64,000 nucleotides of DNA from assembly GCA_050433985.1 (NCBI GenBank), contig JBNPWE010000003.1, positions 1 through 64,000 on the forward strand, given 5' to 3'. The DNA comes from JACIYW01 sp014359745 (GTDB lineage: Bacteria > Pseudomonadota > Alphaproteobacteria > Rhodobacterales > Rhodobacteraceae). Below are positions 43,040 to 52,166 of the stretch, one piece after another. The position numbers and the translations under genes were made by a program. How positions within the stretch are numbered: the first letter of the stretch is position 1; the number at the start of each line of letters is the position of its first letter. The notes beneath the pieces were generated by a model. That model worked only from the letters and a program-made list of their open reading frames with translations. It was not told where the DNA came from and searched no databases.

Positions 43040-43140
43040 GGGGCATCCCCTTGACCGGTGCGCATGGTGGGCGTGGAATTTCGAGTATTTTTTTCGAGAG
43101 GATGAGAGGCGCGTTTTCTGTGCGGGCTTGGTTGAGCGCG
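43040..43140 (-). repeat. dispersed GAGTATTT repeat, variant B, inverted
   Basis: Contains GACCGGTGCGCATGG, then TTTCGAGTATTTTTTTCGAG, AGGATGAGAGG and TTTTCTGTGCGGGC, the reverse-complement arrangement of copies at 55184 and 59422. It lies between the small secreted protein and the SdhAF4-like gene, which converge. Confidence 0.78.
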
Positions 43141-43147
43141 ACACGCG

Positions 43148-43315
43148 CTAGAAATCTATCGCGATACCTTTTTTTTCCCAGTCGCCATAGCGCACCGGGT
43201 CAAGCCCGTCGCGGCCGCCAAGTTCCTTTGGCGGGGCGGATCCGACGGATTTGCGGCGGCGCTCCTCGGCCTCGGCAAGGGCGCGTTTGGCGGCTTCTGG
43301 CATATCCGTGGTCAT
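43148..43315 (-). CDS. SdhAF4-like succinate dehydrogenase assembly factor (DUF1674)
   Basis: A 55-residue frame from ATG 43315 to TAG 43148. The C-terminal half, GGRDGLDPVRYGDWEKKGIA followed by IDF, is the DUF1674/SdhAF4 signature (GGRxGPEPTRYGDWExKG). The N-terminal half is a charged helix rich in Ala, Glu and Arg. In mitochondria and bacteria this small protein helps flavinylated SdhA assemble and prevents ROS. The sdh genes are not in the window. It is divergent from rsmB. Confidence 0.88.
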   Translation of the reverse strand: MTTDMPEAAKRALAEAEERRRKSVGSAPPKELGGRDGLDPVRYGDWEKKGIAIDF

Positions 43316-43385
43316 CGCGTGCTCCTTGTCTGTGGGTGCAAGGTATTATACCCCGCCGGGCAGGATCGGCAAGCGGGGCACAGGC

Positions 43386-44669
43386 GTGAACACCATTTCG
43401 GGATTGGCACCGCGCCGCGCGGCCCTGTCGCTGCTTGCAGCCGTTATGGGCGAGGGGCGGATGCTGTCGGATCTGCGCGACGATGCCAAGGGGCCGCTGG
43501 CCGCCCTGCCGCCCGATGAACGCGCCCGTGCCGCGCGGCTGGCGGCCGGGGTTCTGCGCAACATCGGCCGGGCCGACCGGGTGCTTGGCCCGCATCTGCG
43601 CCGCGCGCCGCCCACCGGCATTCACAACATCCTGCGGCTGGCGCTGGTCGAGGTGTTTGTCGATGGCGCCGCCCCGCATGGCGCGGTACACAGCGCCGTG
43701 GCGCTGGCGCGGATGGAAAAGGGCGGCGAGGCGTTCACCGGCCTGGTGAACGCGGTCCTGCGCAAGGGTGTGGCGCTTGCGCCCGATGCCTGGGCTGCCC
43801 TTGCCGCGCAGAAACTGCCCGCATGGCTGCGCAAACCGCTGGTGGCCGAACATGGCGGCGCGGTCGTGCAGGCGATCGAGGCCGCGCATGGCGCCGGTGC
43901 CCCCCTTGATATCACCCCGCGCCGGGGCTCCGATCCTGCCGGGGCGTTGAACGCCACGATCCTGCCCACCGGATCGCTGCGTCTGCCGCATCCGGGCCAG
44001 ATTTCCCGGCTGCCGGGCTATGCCGACGGGCAATGGTGGGTGCAGGATGCCGCCACCGCCCTTGCCGTGCCCGCCCTTGCCCCGCAGCCGGGCGACCGGG
44101 TGCTGGATCTTTGCGCAGCCCCCGGCGGCAAGACGCTGCAACTCGCCGATGCGGGCGCGCGGGTGGTGGCGGTCGATATCTCTGACAAGCGCCTGATCCG
44201 CCTGCATGAGAACCTTGCCCGCACCGGCCTTGCCGCCGAGGTGGTCACCGCCGACGCGCTGACTTGGGGCGGTGCCCCCGCGACATTCGACGCGGTGCTT
44301 CTGGATGCGCCCTGCACCGCCACCGGCACCATCCGCCGCCATCCCGATCTGCCCTTCGTCAAGGACGGGTCGGAACTGCACAGCCTGATCCCCCTGCAAG
44401 CCGCCCTGATCGACCGCGCCCTGTGGCACCTGCGGCCGGGCGGGCGGCTGGTCTATTGCACATGCAGCCTGTTGCATGCCGAGGGCGAGGCGCAGATCGA
44501 GGCCGCCCTCCACCGCCATCGCGGCCTGCGCGTTGACGCAAGCGCCCTGGCCCTGCCCGGCGTCGATCCCGCCTGGATCGGCGCCAATGGCCTGCGCCTG
44601 CGCCCCGATTACTGGCCCGATCGCGGCGGGATGGACGGGTTTTTCATCGCCGCCCTGCGCACCGCCTGA
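43386..44669 (+). CDS. rsmB: 16S rRNA m5C967 methyltransferase RsmB-like
   Basis: 427-aa protein: an N-terminal NusB-like domain (about 1-140) followed by a SAM-dependent m5C methyltransferase domain with VLDLCAAPGGKTLQLADAGA, the DAPCTATGTIRRHPD catalytic loop and YCTCSLLHAEGE with the second Cys. Both NOL1/NOP2 cysteines are present. The start is GTG 43386, since the upstream in-frame extension overlaps the SdhAF4-like gene on the other strand. It heads the plus-strand run leading to purH. Confidence 0.9.
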   Translation: MNTISGLAPRRAALSLLAAVMGEGRMLSDLRDDAKGPLAALPPDERARAARLAAGVLRNIGRADRVLGPHLRRAPPTGIHNILRLALVEVFVDGAAPHGAVHSAVALARMEKGGEAFTGLVNAVLRKGVALAPDAWAALAAQKLPAWLRKPLVAEHGGAVVQAIEAAHGAGAPLDITPRRGSDPAGALNATILPTGSLRLPHPGQISRLPGYADGQWWVQDAATALAVPALAPQPGDRVLDLCAAPGGKTLQLADAGARVVAVDISDKRLIRLHENLARTGLAAEVVTADALTWGGAPATFDAVLLDAPCTATGTIRRHPDLPFVKDGSELHSLIPLQAALIDRALWHLRPGGRLVYCTCSLLHAEGEAQIEAALHRHRGLRVDASALALPGVDPAWIGANGLRLRPDYWPDRGGMDGFFIAALRTA

Positions 44670-44791
44670 TCGGGGCACACCTAAAGACGCCGATTTGCCC
44701 GGTGACACCGGCGGCCAGCCCCCTTATGGTGCGCCCCAATCACCGGGCAAAAGCCCCACGGCAACCCTCTGACAGGCGAGGATCGGCAGGC

Positions 44792-46564
44792 GTGTCCAGT
44801 TTCGCCGAATGGCCCGCGCGTCGCGCGCAACTGATGAACCGTGTTCACGCCCGGCTGGCCGCTTTGGCCCGCCCGGCCACCGGCATCCGGTCACAGCCCG
44901 AACCGCGCAGCATCGGCCAGTTCGCGCGTGGTCGGCAGCTTGCGGCGGGCAATATCCAGTTCGCGGGCCATCTGGTTGCATCGCAGGGCCGCGATCTGTG
45001 GGATATCGACATGCCCGGCCCGATGTTCGAGGCCGAGGCGCATGGTTTCACCTGGCTTGACGATCTGGCCGCCGTCGCCGATGCGCCCACCCGCCACATC
45101 GCCCAGCGCTGGACATGGGGCTGGATCGACCGCTTCGGCACCGGGCGCGGGCCGGGCTGGACCGCCGATCTGACCGGTCGGCGGCTGATCCGGCTTTTGC
45201 ATCACGCGATCATGCTGTTGCACGGGCAGGACCGCGCCGCCTCGGATCGGTTTTTCCGGTCGCTGGCACGGCAGACGATCTTTCTGTCGAAACGCTGGAA
45301 ATCCGCCACCCCCGGCCTGCCCCGGTTCGAGGCGCTGACAGGCCTTGTCTATGCGGGCCTTGCCCTGTCGGGGATGGAACGCCACGTCGCCGGGGCGGTG
45401 GCAGCCCTGGAACGCGAATGTGACCGCCAGATCGATGCGGCAGGCGGCATCGGCACCCGCAACCCCAAGGAGTTGCTGGATATCTTCACCCTTTTGACCT
45501 GGGTCAGCCTGGCCCTGACCGAGGCACAAAGGCCGATGCATCCGGGCCTGCTGGCGGCCATTGAACGCATCGCGCCAACGCTGCGCAGCCTGCGCCATGC
45601 CGATGGGGCGCTGGCGCGGTTTCACGGCGGCGGGCGCGGGGCGCCGGGGCGTCTGGATCAGGCGCTGGCGGCATCGGGGGTAAGGCCCGGCCCGATCCCC
45701 GGCCCGATTCCCGGCGCCGTACCAGGGCTGGCCATGGGCTTTGCGCGGCTGCATGGCGGGCGCACCAGCGTGATCGTCGATGCCAGCGCGCCGCCGCCAC
45801 CCGCGCTGTCGCACAATGCCCATGCCTCTACCCTTGGGTTCGAACTGACATCGGGGCGGCGGCCGCTGATCGTCAGTTGCGGGTCGGGCGCGGGTTTTGC
45901 AGCGAAATGGCGCCGCGCCGCCCGCGCCACCGCCTGCCATTCGGCCCCGGTGATCGAGGGGGTATCTTCGGCGCGGCTGGCCGCGCGCGGCGGCTGGGTT
46001 CGCCCCGCGTTCGAGGCGCTGGTTGATGCGCCCGTCACCGTTTCGCCGCAACAGGCCGCCGATACCGACGGTATGCGCCTTCTGGTGGGCCATGACGGAT
46101 ATGCCGCCAGCCACGGCCTGACGGTCATGCGGCGGCTGCACCTTTCGGCCAACGGGCGCTGCCTGTCGGGCGAGGATACGCTGGGCGCGATGGACGATGC
46201 CGAACGCCGCAGCTTTGACCGCGCGCAGGATCGCGCGCAACTTCGGGGCATCCCCTATACGGTGCGCTTTCATCTGCATCCCGATGTGGATGCGACGGTT
46301 GATCTGGGCGGCTCGGCCGTGTCGATGGCGCTGCGCAGCGGCGAGATCTGGGTGTTTCGCCATGACGGCAGCGCCGCGCTGACGCTGGAACCGTCGGTCT
46401 ATTTCCAGCGCGACCGCCTGAAACCGCGCGCCGCCGAACAGATCGTTCTGACATCACGGGTGGCCGACTATGCCGGGCAGGTCAGTTGGACCCTTGCAAA
46501 AGCGCGCGAGACTCCCGATTACCTGCGCGACACCGAATCCGACGACCCGCTTCAGCGGACCTGA
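44792..46564 (+). CDS. heparinase II/III-family protein
   Basis: 590-aa predicted polysaccharide lyase-like protein. An N-terminal alpha/alpha toroid (about 40-330) contains GRGPGWTADLTGRRLIRLLH. The C-terminal heparinase II/III domain has LAMGFARLHGGRTSVIVDAS, HNAHASTLGFELTSGRRPLI and YAASHGLTVMRRLHLS. No signal peptide is evident. A Gly-Pro-rich linker (GPIPGPIPGAVPGL) joins the domains. GTG 44792 is favoured; ATG 44834 is possible. Linkage to rsmB and purH is conserved in Rhodobacterales as far as I know. The substrate is unknown and may not be heparin. Confidence 0.82.
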   Translation: MSSFAEWPARRAQLMNRVHARLAALARPATGIRSQPEPRSIGQFARGRQLAAGNIQFAGHLVASQGRDLWDIDMPGPMFEAEAHGFTWLDDLAAVADAPTRHIAQRWTWGWIDRFGTGRGPGWTADLTGRRLIRLLHHAIMLLHGQDRAASDRFFRSLARQTIFLSKRWKSATPGLPRFEALTGLVYAGLALSGMERHVAGAVAALERECDRQIDAAGGIGTRNPKELLDIFTLLTWVSLALTEAQRPMHPGLLAAIERIAPTLRSLRHADGALARFHGGGRGAPGRLDQALAASGVRPGPIPGPIPGAVPGLAMGFARLHGGRTSVIVDASAPPPPALSHNAHASTLGFELTSGRRPLIVSCGSGAGFAAKWRRAARATACHSAPVIEGVSSARLAARGGWVRPAFEALVDAPVTVSPQQAADTDGMRLLVGHDGYAASHGLTVMRRLHLSANGRCLSGEDTLGAMDDAERRSFDRAQDRAQLRGIPYTVRFHLHPDVDATVDLGGSAVSMALRSGEIWVFRHDGSAALTLEPSVYFQRDRLKPRAAEQIVLTSRVADYAGQVSWTLAKARETPDYLRDTESDDPLQRT

Positions 46565-46581
46565 ACTGAATGAGGACAGCC

Positions 46582-48171
46582 ATGATGAAACGTGTGCCGA
46601 TAGGCCGGGCGCTGATTTCCGTATCAGACAAGACCGGGCTGACCGATTTCGCCAGGGGCCTTGCCGCGCGCGGTGTCGAACTGATCTCTACCGGGGGCAC
46701 TGCGGCGGGGCTGCGCAACGCGGGCCTGACCGTGCGCGATGTGGCCGACGTGACCGGCTTTCCCGAAATGATGGACGGCCGGGTGAAAACCCTGCACCCG
46801 ATGGTGCACGGCGGCCTGCTGGCGCTGCGCGACGATGATGAACATCTGGCGGCAATGGCCGCGCACGGCATCCAGCCGATAGATCTGCTGGTGGTCAACC
46901 TTTATCCGTTCGAGAACACCGTGGCCGCCGGCGGCACCTATCGCGATTGCGTCGAGAATATCGATATCGGCGGCCCGGCGATGATCCGCGCGGGGGCCAA
47001 GAACCACAAATTCGTGGCCGTGGTGGTCGATCCCCAGGATTACGGCCCGTTTCTGGCCGAACTTGACGCCCATGATGGCGCCACGACCTATGCGCTCCGC
47101 CAGAAACTGGCGCAGGTGGCCTTTGCGCGGACCGCCGCCTATGACGCGGCGGTGTCTGGCTGGATGGCGGGGGCGCTGAACATCGCCACCCCGCGCCGCC
47201 GCGCCTTTGCGGGCACCCTTGCGCAAACCCTGCGCTATGGCGAGAACCCGCATCAGACGGCGGCCTTCTATACCGACGGATCGAACCGCCCCGGCGTGGC
47301 CACCGCCACCCAGCATCAGGGCAAGGAACTGTCTTACAACAATATCAACGACACCGATGCAGCGTTTGAACTGGTGTCGGAATTCCTGCCCCGCGACGGC
47401 GCCGCCTGCGCGATCGTCAAACACGCCAACCCCTGCGGCGTGGCCACCGGCGCCACGATGGTCGAGGCCTACCGCCGCGCCTTCGACTGCGATCGCACCT
47501 CGGCCTTTGGCGGGATCGTGGCGCTGAACCAGCCGCTTGACGGTGAAACCGCCGCCGCGATCGCCGGGATCTTTACCGAAGTCGTGATCGCCCCCGGCGC
47601 GGATGCCGACGCGATCAGCATCTTTGCCGCGAAAAAGAACCTGCGCCTGCTGACCACGCCCTCGCTTGCCAACCCGGCGGAACCGGGGCTGACCTTCCGG
47701 CAGGTGTCGGGCGGCTTCCTTGTGCAGGATCGCGACTATGGCCGCATCTCGCGCAACGATCTGAAACTGGTGACGAAACGCGCGCCCAACGATGCCGAAC
47801 TGGCCGATCTGCTGTTTGCCTGGCGGGTGGCCAAACATGTCAAATCGAACGCGATCATCTATGCGCGGGCCGGGGCCACGGTGGGCATCGGCGCGGGCCA
47901 GATGAGCCGGGTCGACAGCACCCGCATCGCCGCGCGCAAATCGCAGGACATGGCCGAGGTGCTGGGCCTGCCCGCGCCGCTGACCCAGGGGTCGGTCGTG
48001 GCGTCGGATGCGTTCTTTCCCTTTGCCGACGGGCTGATCGCCGCCGCCGAAGCCGGGGCCACGGCGGTCATCCAGCCCGGCGGATCGATGCGCGATGCCG
48101 AGGTGATCGAGGCCGCCGATGCGGCGGGGCTGGCGATGGTCTTTACCGGCCAGCGGCATTTCCGGCACTAA
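46582..48171 (+). CDS. purH: PurH, AICAR transformylase/IMP cyclohydrolase
   Basis: Bifunctional enzyme for the last two steps of IMP synthesis. The 529-aa sequence has the cyclohydrolase domain (1-200) with ALISVSDKTGLTDFARGLA and GRVKTLHP, and the transformylase domain with QTLRYGENPHQTAAFY, VKHANPCGVATG and FPFADGLIAAAEAG. Start is ATG 46582, five bases from AGGA; ATG 46570 would be earlier. It follows the heparinase-like gene by 17 bp and precedes lspA by 3 bp. Confidence 0.95.
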   Translation: MMKRVPIGRALISVSDKTGLTDFARGLAARGVELISTGGTAAGLRNAGLTVRDVADVTGFPEMMDGRVKTLHPMVHGGLLALRDDDEHLAAMAAHGIQPIDLLVVNLYPFENTVAAGGTYRDCVENIDIGGPAMIRAGAKNHKFVAVVVDPQDYGPFLAELDAHDGATTYALRQKLAQVAFARTAAYDAAVSGWMAGALNIATPRRRAFAGTLAQTLRYGENPHQTAAFYTDGSNRPGVATATQHQGKELSYNNINDTDAAFELVSEFLPRDGAACAIVKHANPCGVATGATMVEAYRRAFDCDRTSAFGGIVALNQPLDGETAAAIAGIFTEVVIAPGADADAISIFAAKKNLRLLTTPSLANPAEPGLTFRQVSGGFLVQDRDYGRISRNDLKLVTKRAPNDAELADLLFAWRVAKHVKSNAIIYARAGATVGIGAGQMSRVDSTRIAARKSQDMAEVLGLPAPLTQGSVVASDAFFPFADGLIAAAEAGATAVIQPGGSMRDAEVIEAADAAGLAMVFTGQRHFRH

Positions 48172-48174
48172 GGC

Positions 48175-48651
48175 ATGGGAATGCGCCTGACCGCCGCGAT
48201 TGCCGCGTTGACGCTCGTTGCCGACCAGGTGGCGAAAGTTGCGGTCGTGCATCTGCTGCGGCTGGATACGCGGCTGGCGATCGACGTTCTGCCGCCCTTT
48301 CTCAACTTTCGCATGGCGTGGAACCGGGGGGTCAACTTTGGCCTCTTTGCCCATGATGCCGATGTGATGCGCTGGGTTCTGATCGCGCTGGCGCTGGCGA
48401 TATCCGTCTGGGTCTGGATGTGGGTGCGGCGCGAGGCGCCGGGCGCGATGGTGCGCATCTCGGCGGGGCTGTTGATTGGCGGGGCGCTTGGCAATGTGAT
48501 CGACCGGGTTATCTATGGCGCGGTGGCCGATTTTCTGAACATGTCGTGCTGCGGGTTCCACAACCCGTTTTCCTTCAATCTGGCCGATGTGGCGATTTTT
48601 GTCGGCGCATTCGGGCTTGTGGTGTTTTCGGGGCGGCACAAGACCCCGTGA
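48175..48651 (+). CDS. lspA: lipoprotein signal peptidase LspA
   Basis: Inner-membrane aspartic protease that cuts prolipoproteins before the lipid-modified Cys. The 158-aa sequence has four hydrophobic segments and the two catalytic aspartates D110 (GGALGNVIDRVIYG) and D138 (FNLADVAIF). It begins 3 bp after purH. The next gene encodes a lipoprotein (DUF3035), which could itself be a substrate. Confidence 0.94.
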   Translation: MGMRLTAAIAALTLVADQVAKVAVVHLLRLDTRLAIDVLPPFLNFRMAWNRGVNFGLFAHDADVMRWVLIALALAISVWVWMWVRREAPGAMVRISAGLLIGGALGNVIDRVIYGAVADFLNMSCCGFHNPFSFNLADVAIFVGAFGLVVFSGRHKTP

Positions 48652-48702
48652 CGTGTCGGCCATGATGCGCTAAGCACGGTTCGACCGGACTGGAATGGGG
48701 CG

Positions 48703-49281
48703 ATGACGATGCGAACTGGCAGGCGAATGATCTTTGGCGTTCTTGCCGCGCTGCTTGCCCTGTCGGCCTGCGCCGACAAGACCGCAAACCGCCCGCTGAC
48801 CCTGGCAGGGCGCAATGACGGGCCCGATGAATTCGCGCTTTTGCCCACCAAGCCGCTGCAACAACCCGCGGATCTGACCGCACTGCCCGAACCGACACCG
48901 GGCGGCGCGAACCTGACCGACCCCACCCCAAGGGCCGATGCCATCGCGGCACTTGGCGGCAATCCCGCGGTCCTGAACGGCGGCCCGGCAGCGGCCGACA
49001 CCGCGCTTTTGGCCCACACCGGCCGGTTCGGCGTGGCCGAAGGCATCCGCACCGATCTGGCCCAAAACGATCAGGCGTTTCGCAACGAACGGCGCGGCTT
49101 CTGGCGGCGGCGTGGCCTGAGAAACAAAGACTATTTCGACGCCTACGCCGATCAGTCGCTGAATCAGGCGGCAACACTTTACGGCGCTCGTGCCATCGGC
49201 GCCCGCACGCCGACGGTGCAGCCGCTGGCTGTGCCGGGCGGCACGGCGGTTCCGGCGCCCGCCGCCCCCGTCCCGCGGTGA
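48703..49281 (+). CDS. DUF3035 lipoprotein
   Basis: 192-aa protein with a lipoprotein signal: a basic start, hydrophobic core and LSAC lipobox, Cys at residue 23. The mature part is Pro/Ala-rich, with FALLPTKPLQQPADLTALPE, GFWRRRGLRNKDYFDAY and a Pro-Ala tail. The DUF3035 family is found mainly in Rhodobacterales, in this same position between lspA and M16 peptidases. Function unknown; outer-membrane biogenesis is plausible from the neighbours only. Confidence 0.85.
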   Translation: MTMRTGRRMIFGVLAALLALSACADKTANRPLTLAGRNDGPDEFALLPTKPLQQPADLTALPEPTPGGANLTDPTPRADAIAALGGNPAVLNGGPAAADTALLAHTGRFGVAEGIRTDLAQNDQAFRNERRGFWRRRGLRNKDYFDAYADQSLNQAATLYGARAIGARTPTVQPLAVPGGTAVPAPAAPVPR

Positions 49282-49372
49282 ACAGCCGCCCCGGCACGGG
49301 TCACAAGATCGTTTGGGGGCTTGAAGGATGCGCGGCCCGGCGTAGCTTGACCCTTGAAGAAAGAGGTTTGCG

Positions 49373-50755
49373 ATGATCCGACGTTTCTTTGCGATGCTTG
49401 TCGTCTCGGTTCTGGCCGCCCTGCCGGTCACCGCGCAGGACGTGACCACCTTCACCCTGGAAAACGGGCTGGAAGCGGTGGTGATCGAAGACCACCGCGC
49501 CCCCGTCGTGGTGCATATGGTCTGGTACAAGGTCGGCGCCGCCGATGAAGCGCCGGGAAAATCCGGCATCGCGCATTTTCTGGAACATCTTATGTTCAAA
49601 GGCACCGATACCGTCGCCTCGGGCGAATTTTCCGAGATCGTCAAGGCCAATGGCGGCAGCGACAACGCCTTTACCAGCTATGATTACACGGCCTATTTTC
49701 AGCGCGTCGCCGCCGACCGCCTCGATCTGATGATGAAGATGGAGGCCGACCGCATGCGCAACCTGCACATGTCGCAACAGGATGTGACGACCGAACGCCA
49801 GGTCATCCTTGAAGAACGCAACCAGCGCACCGACAGCGATCCCTCGGCGCTGTTTCGCGAACAGCTTCAGGCGGCGCAATACCTCAACCATCCCTACGGC
49901 ACCCCGGTGATCGGCTGGCGGCAAGAGATGGAGGGGCTGAGCCACGCCGACGCCCTCGCCTTTTACCGCCGCTATTACGCGCCCAACAACGCCATCCTGA
50001 TCGTGGGCGGCGATGTCGATCCCGAACAGGTGCGTGAGTTGGCCGAGGAAACCTATGGCAAACTTGCCCCCACCCCCGATCTTGCGCCGCGCATCCGCCC
50101 GCAGGAACCGCCGCAACTGGCCGAACGCCGCCTGTCGATGCAGGACGCGCGCATCGGCCAACCCTATGTGATCCGCAGCTATCTTGCCCCGACCCGCCGC
50201 AGCGGCGATCAGGCGCAGGCGGCGGCACTAGAGGTGCTGGCCGAGGTTCTGGGCGGCAACGGCGCCACCTCTGTTCTGGGGCGCAAGCTGCAATTCGACT
50301 CCAACATCGCCGTTTACACCACGGCGTTTTACGACAGCATCTCGCTCGACCCATCGACCTTCGGCCTGATGATCATCCCCGCCGACGGCGTGTCGCTGAC
50401 CGATGCCGAGGCGGCGATGGATGCCACAATCGCCGAATTCCTGCAAAACGGCATCGACGACGATCAGTTCGCCCGCATCAAGACCCGGATGCGCGCCGCC
50501 GAAATCTATGACCGCGACAGCATGCAAGGGCAGGTGCAGCGCTATGGATCGGCGCTGGCCTCGGGGCTGACCATTCAGGATGTGCAGGATTGGCCCGCCA
50601 CCTTGCAGGCCGTCACGCAGGATGACGTGATCGCCGCCGGGCGCGCGGTGCTTGACCGGCGCAACGCCGTCACCGGCCTTCTGTCACCTGCGGCGCCGCC
50701 CGATGCGACGGTGATCCCGGCAAATGCCAAGGCCGCAAAGGAAACCAACGGATGA
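49373..50755 (+). CDS. M16 zinc peptidase, catalytic subunit
   Basis: 460-aa pitrilysin-family protein. A signal peptide (to about residue 21) precedes the inverted zinc motif HFLEH at H68, E71, H72, and the third ligand lies about 75 residues later in ERQVILEERN, giving a complete active site. Two M16 homologous halves follow. It resembles the processing-peptidase-like PqqL/YmxG group. It ends in ATGA overlap with the next gene, an M16 partner that lacks HxxEH, so they likely form a heterodimer in the periplasm. Confidence 0.9.
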   Translation: MIRRFFAMLVVSVLAALPVTAQDVTTFTLENGLEAVVIEDHRAPVVVHMVWYKVGAADEAPGKSGIAHFLEHLMFKGTDTVASGEFSEIVKANGGSDNAFTSYDYTAYFQRVAADRLDLMMKMEADRMRNLHMSQQDVTTERQVILEERNQRTDSDPSALFREQLQAAQYLNHPYGTPVIGWRQEMEGLSHADALAFYRRYYAPNNAILIVGGDVDPEQVRELAEETYGKLAPTPDLAPRIRPQEPPQLAERRLSMQDARIGQPYVIRSYLAPTRRSGDQAQAAALEVLAEVLGGNGATSVLGRKLQFDSNIAVYTTAFYDSISLDPSTFGLMIIPADGVSLTDAEAAMDATIAEFLQNGIDDDQFARIKTRMRAAEIYDRDSMQGQVQRYGSALASGLTIQDVQDWPATLQAVTQDDVIAAGRAVLDRRNAVTGLLSPAAPPDATVIPANAKAAKETNG

Positions 50756-52065
50756 TCCGCCTTGTCAGTACCGCCGCCGCGCTGATCCTGCTCGCCCTGC
50801 CGGTACGCGCCGCCGTCGATGTGCAGCAAATCACCAGCCCCGGCGGCATTGATGTCTGGCTTGTCGAAGAACACCAGATCCCTTTCGTCGCGCTGGAAAT
50901 GATGTTTCAGGGCGGCACCAGCCTTGACGCGCCCGACAAACGCGGCGCGGTCAACATGATGACCGGCCTTCTGGAAGAAGGCGCCGGCGATCTTGACGCC
51001 CGCGCCTTTGCCGAAGCCCGCGAAACCCTTGCCGCCAGCTTTGGCTTTGACGCGGGCGACGATGCCGTCTCGGTTTCGGCCCGGTTCCTGACCGAAAACC
51101 GCGACCAGGCGGTTGACCTGCTGCATCTCGCGCTCAGCGCGCCGCGGTTTGACGCGGATGCGGTGGACCGGGTGCGCGGCCAGGTGCTGTCGGGGCTGCG
51201 CGCCGATGCGCAGGATCCGTCGGCGATTGCGGGGCGCACCTTCCGCGCGCTGGCCTATGGCGACCATCCCTATGGCGCGCCGGGCAGCGGCACGATCGAA
51301 AGCGTGACGGCGCTGACCCGCGACGACATGATCGCCGCACACCGGGGCGCGCTGGCGCTTGACCGGCTGGTGGTTTCCGTGGTCGGCGACATTTCCGCGG
51401 CCGAGGTCGGGCAAATGGTGGATCGCATCGTGGCTGGCCTGCCGCAATCGGGCGCGCCCCTTCCCGCCCATGTCGATGTCACGATGGGCGGCGGCGTTAC
51501 CGTGGTGCCATTCGACACCCCGCAAACCGTGATCACCTTTGGCCAGCAGGGAATTGCCCGCGACGATCCCGATTTCTTCCCGGCCTTCGTGATGACCGAG
51601 ATTCTGGGCGGCAGCGGTTTCAGCGCCCGCCTGATGACCGAGGTGCGCGAAAAACGCGGGCTGACCTATGGTATTTCGGCCTATCTGATCCCCAAGGATC
51701 ACGCCGAGGTGCTGGTGGGACAGGTTGCCACCGCCAATGCCACGGCCGGCCAGACGATTGACGTGATCCGCGCCGAATGGCGGCGCCTTGCATCGGATGG
51801 CGTGACCCAGGCGGAACTCGACGCGGCCAAGACCTATCTGACCGGGGCCTATCCGCTGCGCTTCGATGGCAACGCCCGCATTGCAGGCATCCTTGCAGGA
51901 ATGCAGTCGCAGGGCCTGCCGACCAGCTATCTGACCACCCGCAACCAGGAAATCAACGCCGTCACCCTGAATGACATTACCCGCGTCGCCCGGCGGCTTA
52001 TCAACCCCGACACACTGCATTTTGTCGCGGTCGGTCACCCCGAAGGCCTTGCACCCGGCAACTGA
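50752..52065 (+). CDS. M16 peptidase family, non-catalytic partner
   Basis: 437-aa protein with a signal peptide (to about residue 22). At the place of HxxEH it reads MMTGLLEEGAGDLDARAF, so zinc ligands are missing. The C-terminal half keeps TEILGGSGFSARLMTEVREK and RGLTYGISAYLIP, a substrate-binding region. This is the classic division of labour seen in mitochondrial processing peptidase and bacterial pairs. It overlaps the catalytic gene by 4 bp and is followed by mutL. Confidence 0.9.
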   Translation: MIRLVSTAAALILLALPVRAAVDVQQITSPGGIDVWLVEEHQIPFVALEMMFQGGTSLDAPDKRGAVNMMTGLLEEGAGDLDARAFAEARETLAASFGFDAGDDAVSVSARFLTENRDQAVDLLHLALSAPRFDADAVDRVRGQVLSGLRADAQDPSAIAGRTFRALAYGDHPYGAPGSGTIESVTALTRDDMIAAHRGALALDRLVVSVVGDISAAEVGQMVDRIVAGLPQSGAPLPAHVDVTMGGGVTVVPFDTPQTVITFGQQGIARDDPDFFPAFVMTEILGGSGFSARLMTEVREKRGLTYGISAYLIPKDHAEVLVGQVATANATAGQTIDVIRAEWRRLASDGVTQAELDAAKTYLTGAYPLRFDGNARIAGILAGMQSQGLPTSYLTTRNQEINAVTLNDITRVARRLINPDTLHFVAVGHPEGLAPGN

Positions 52066-52166
52066 CCTGTTGCAACCTGTGCGCGGGGGCCACCCAGATG
52101 CGACAGATGCCGTTGACACAGCCGGAACAGTGGCGAGACGACGCCGAACATGCTAGGGGTGGTGGC

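Noticed and set aside
45690..45730. GGCCCGATCCCC-type repeat inside the heparinase-like gene as a mobile element
   Set aside because: It is a short in-frame coding repeat making the Gly-Pro linker GPIPGPIPG, not an element with ends or genes.
46624..48663. 679-codon minus-strand frame opposite purH and lspA
   Set aside because: Low-complexity His/Arg-rich translation; purH and lspA have clear catalytic motifs on the plus strand.
50575..52119. 514-codon minus-strand frame opposite the second M16 gene
   Set aside because: Shadow of a GC-rich coding gene, no recognised motif and no ribosome site.
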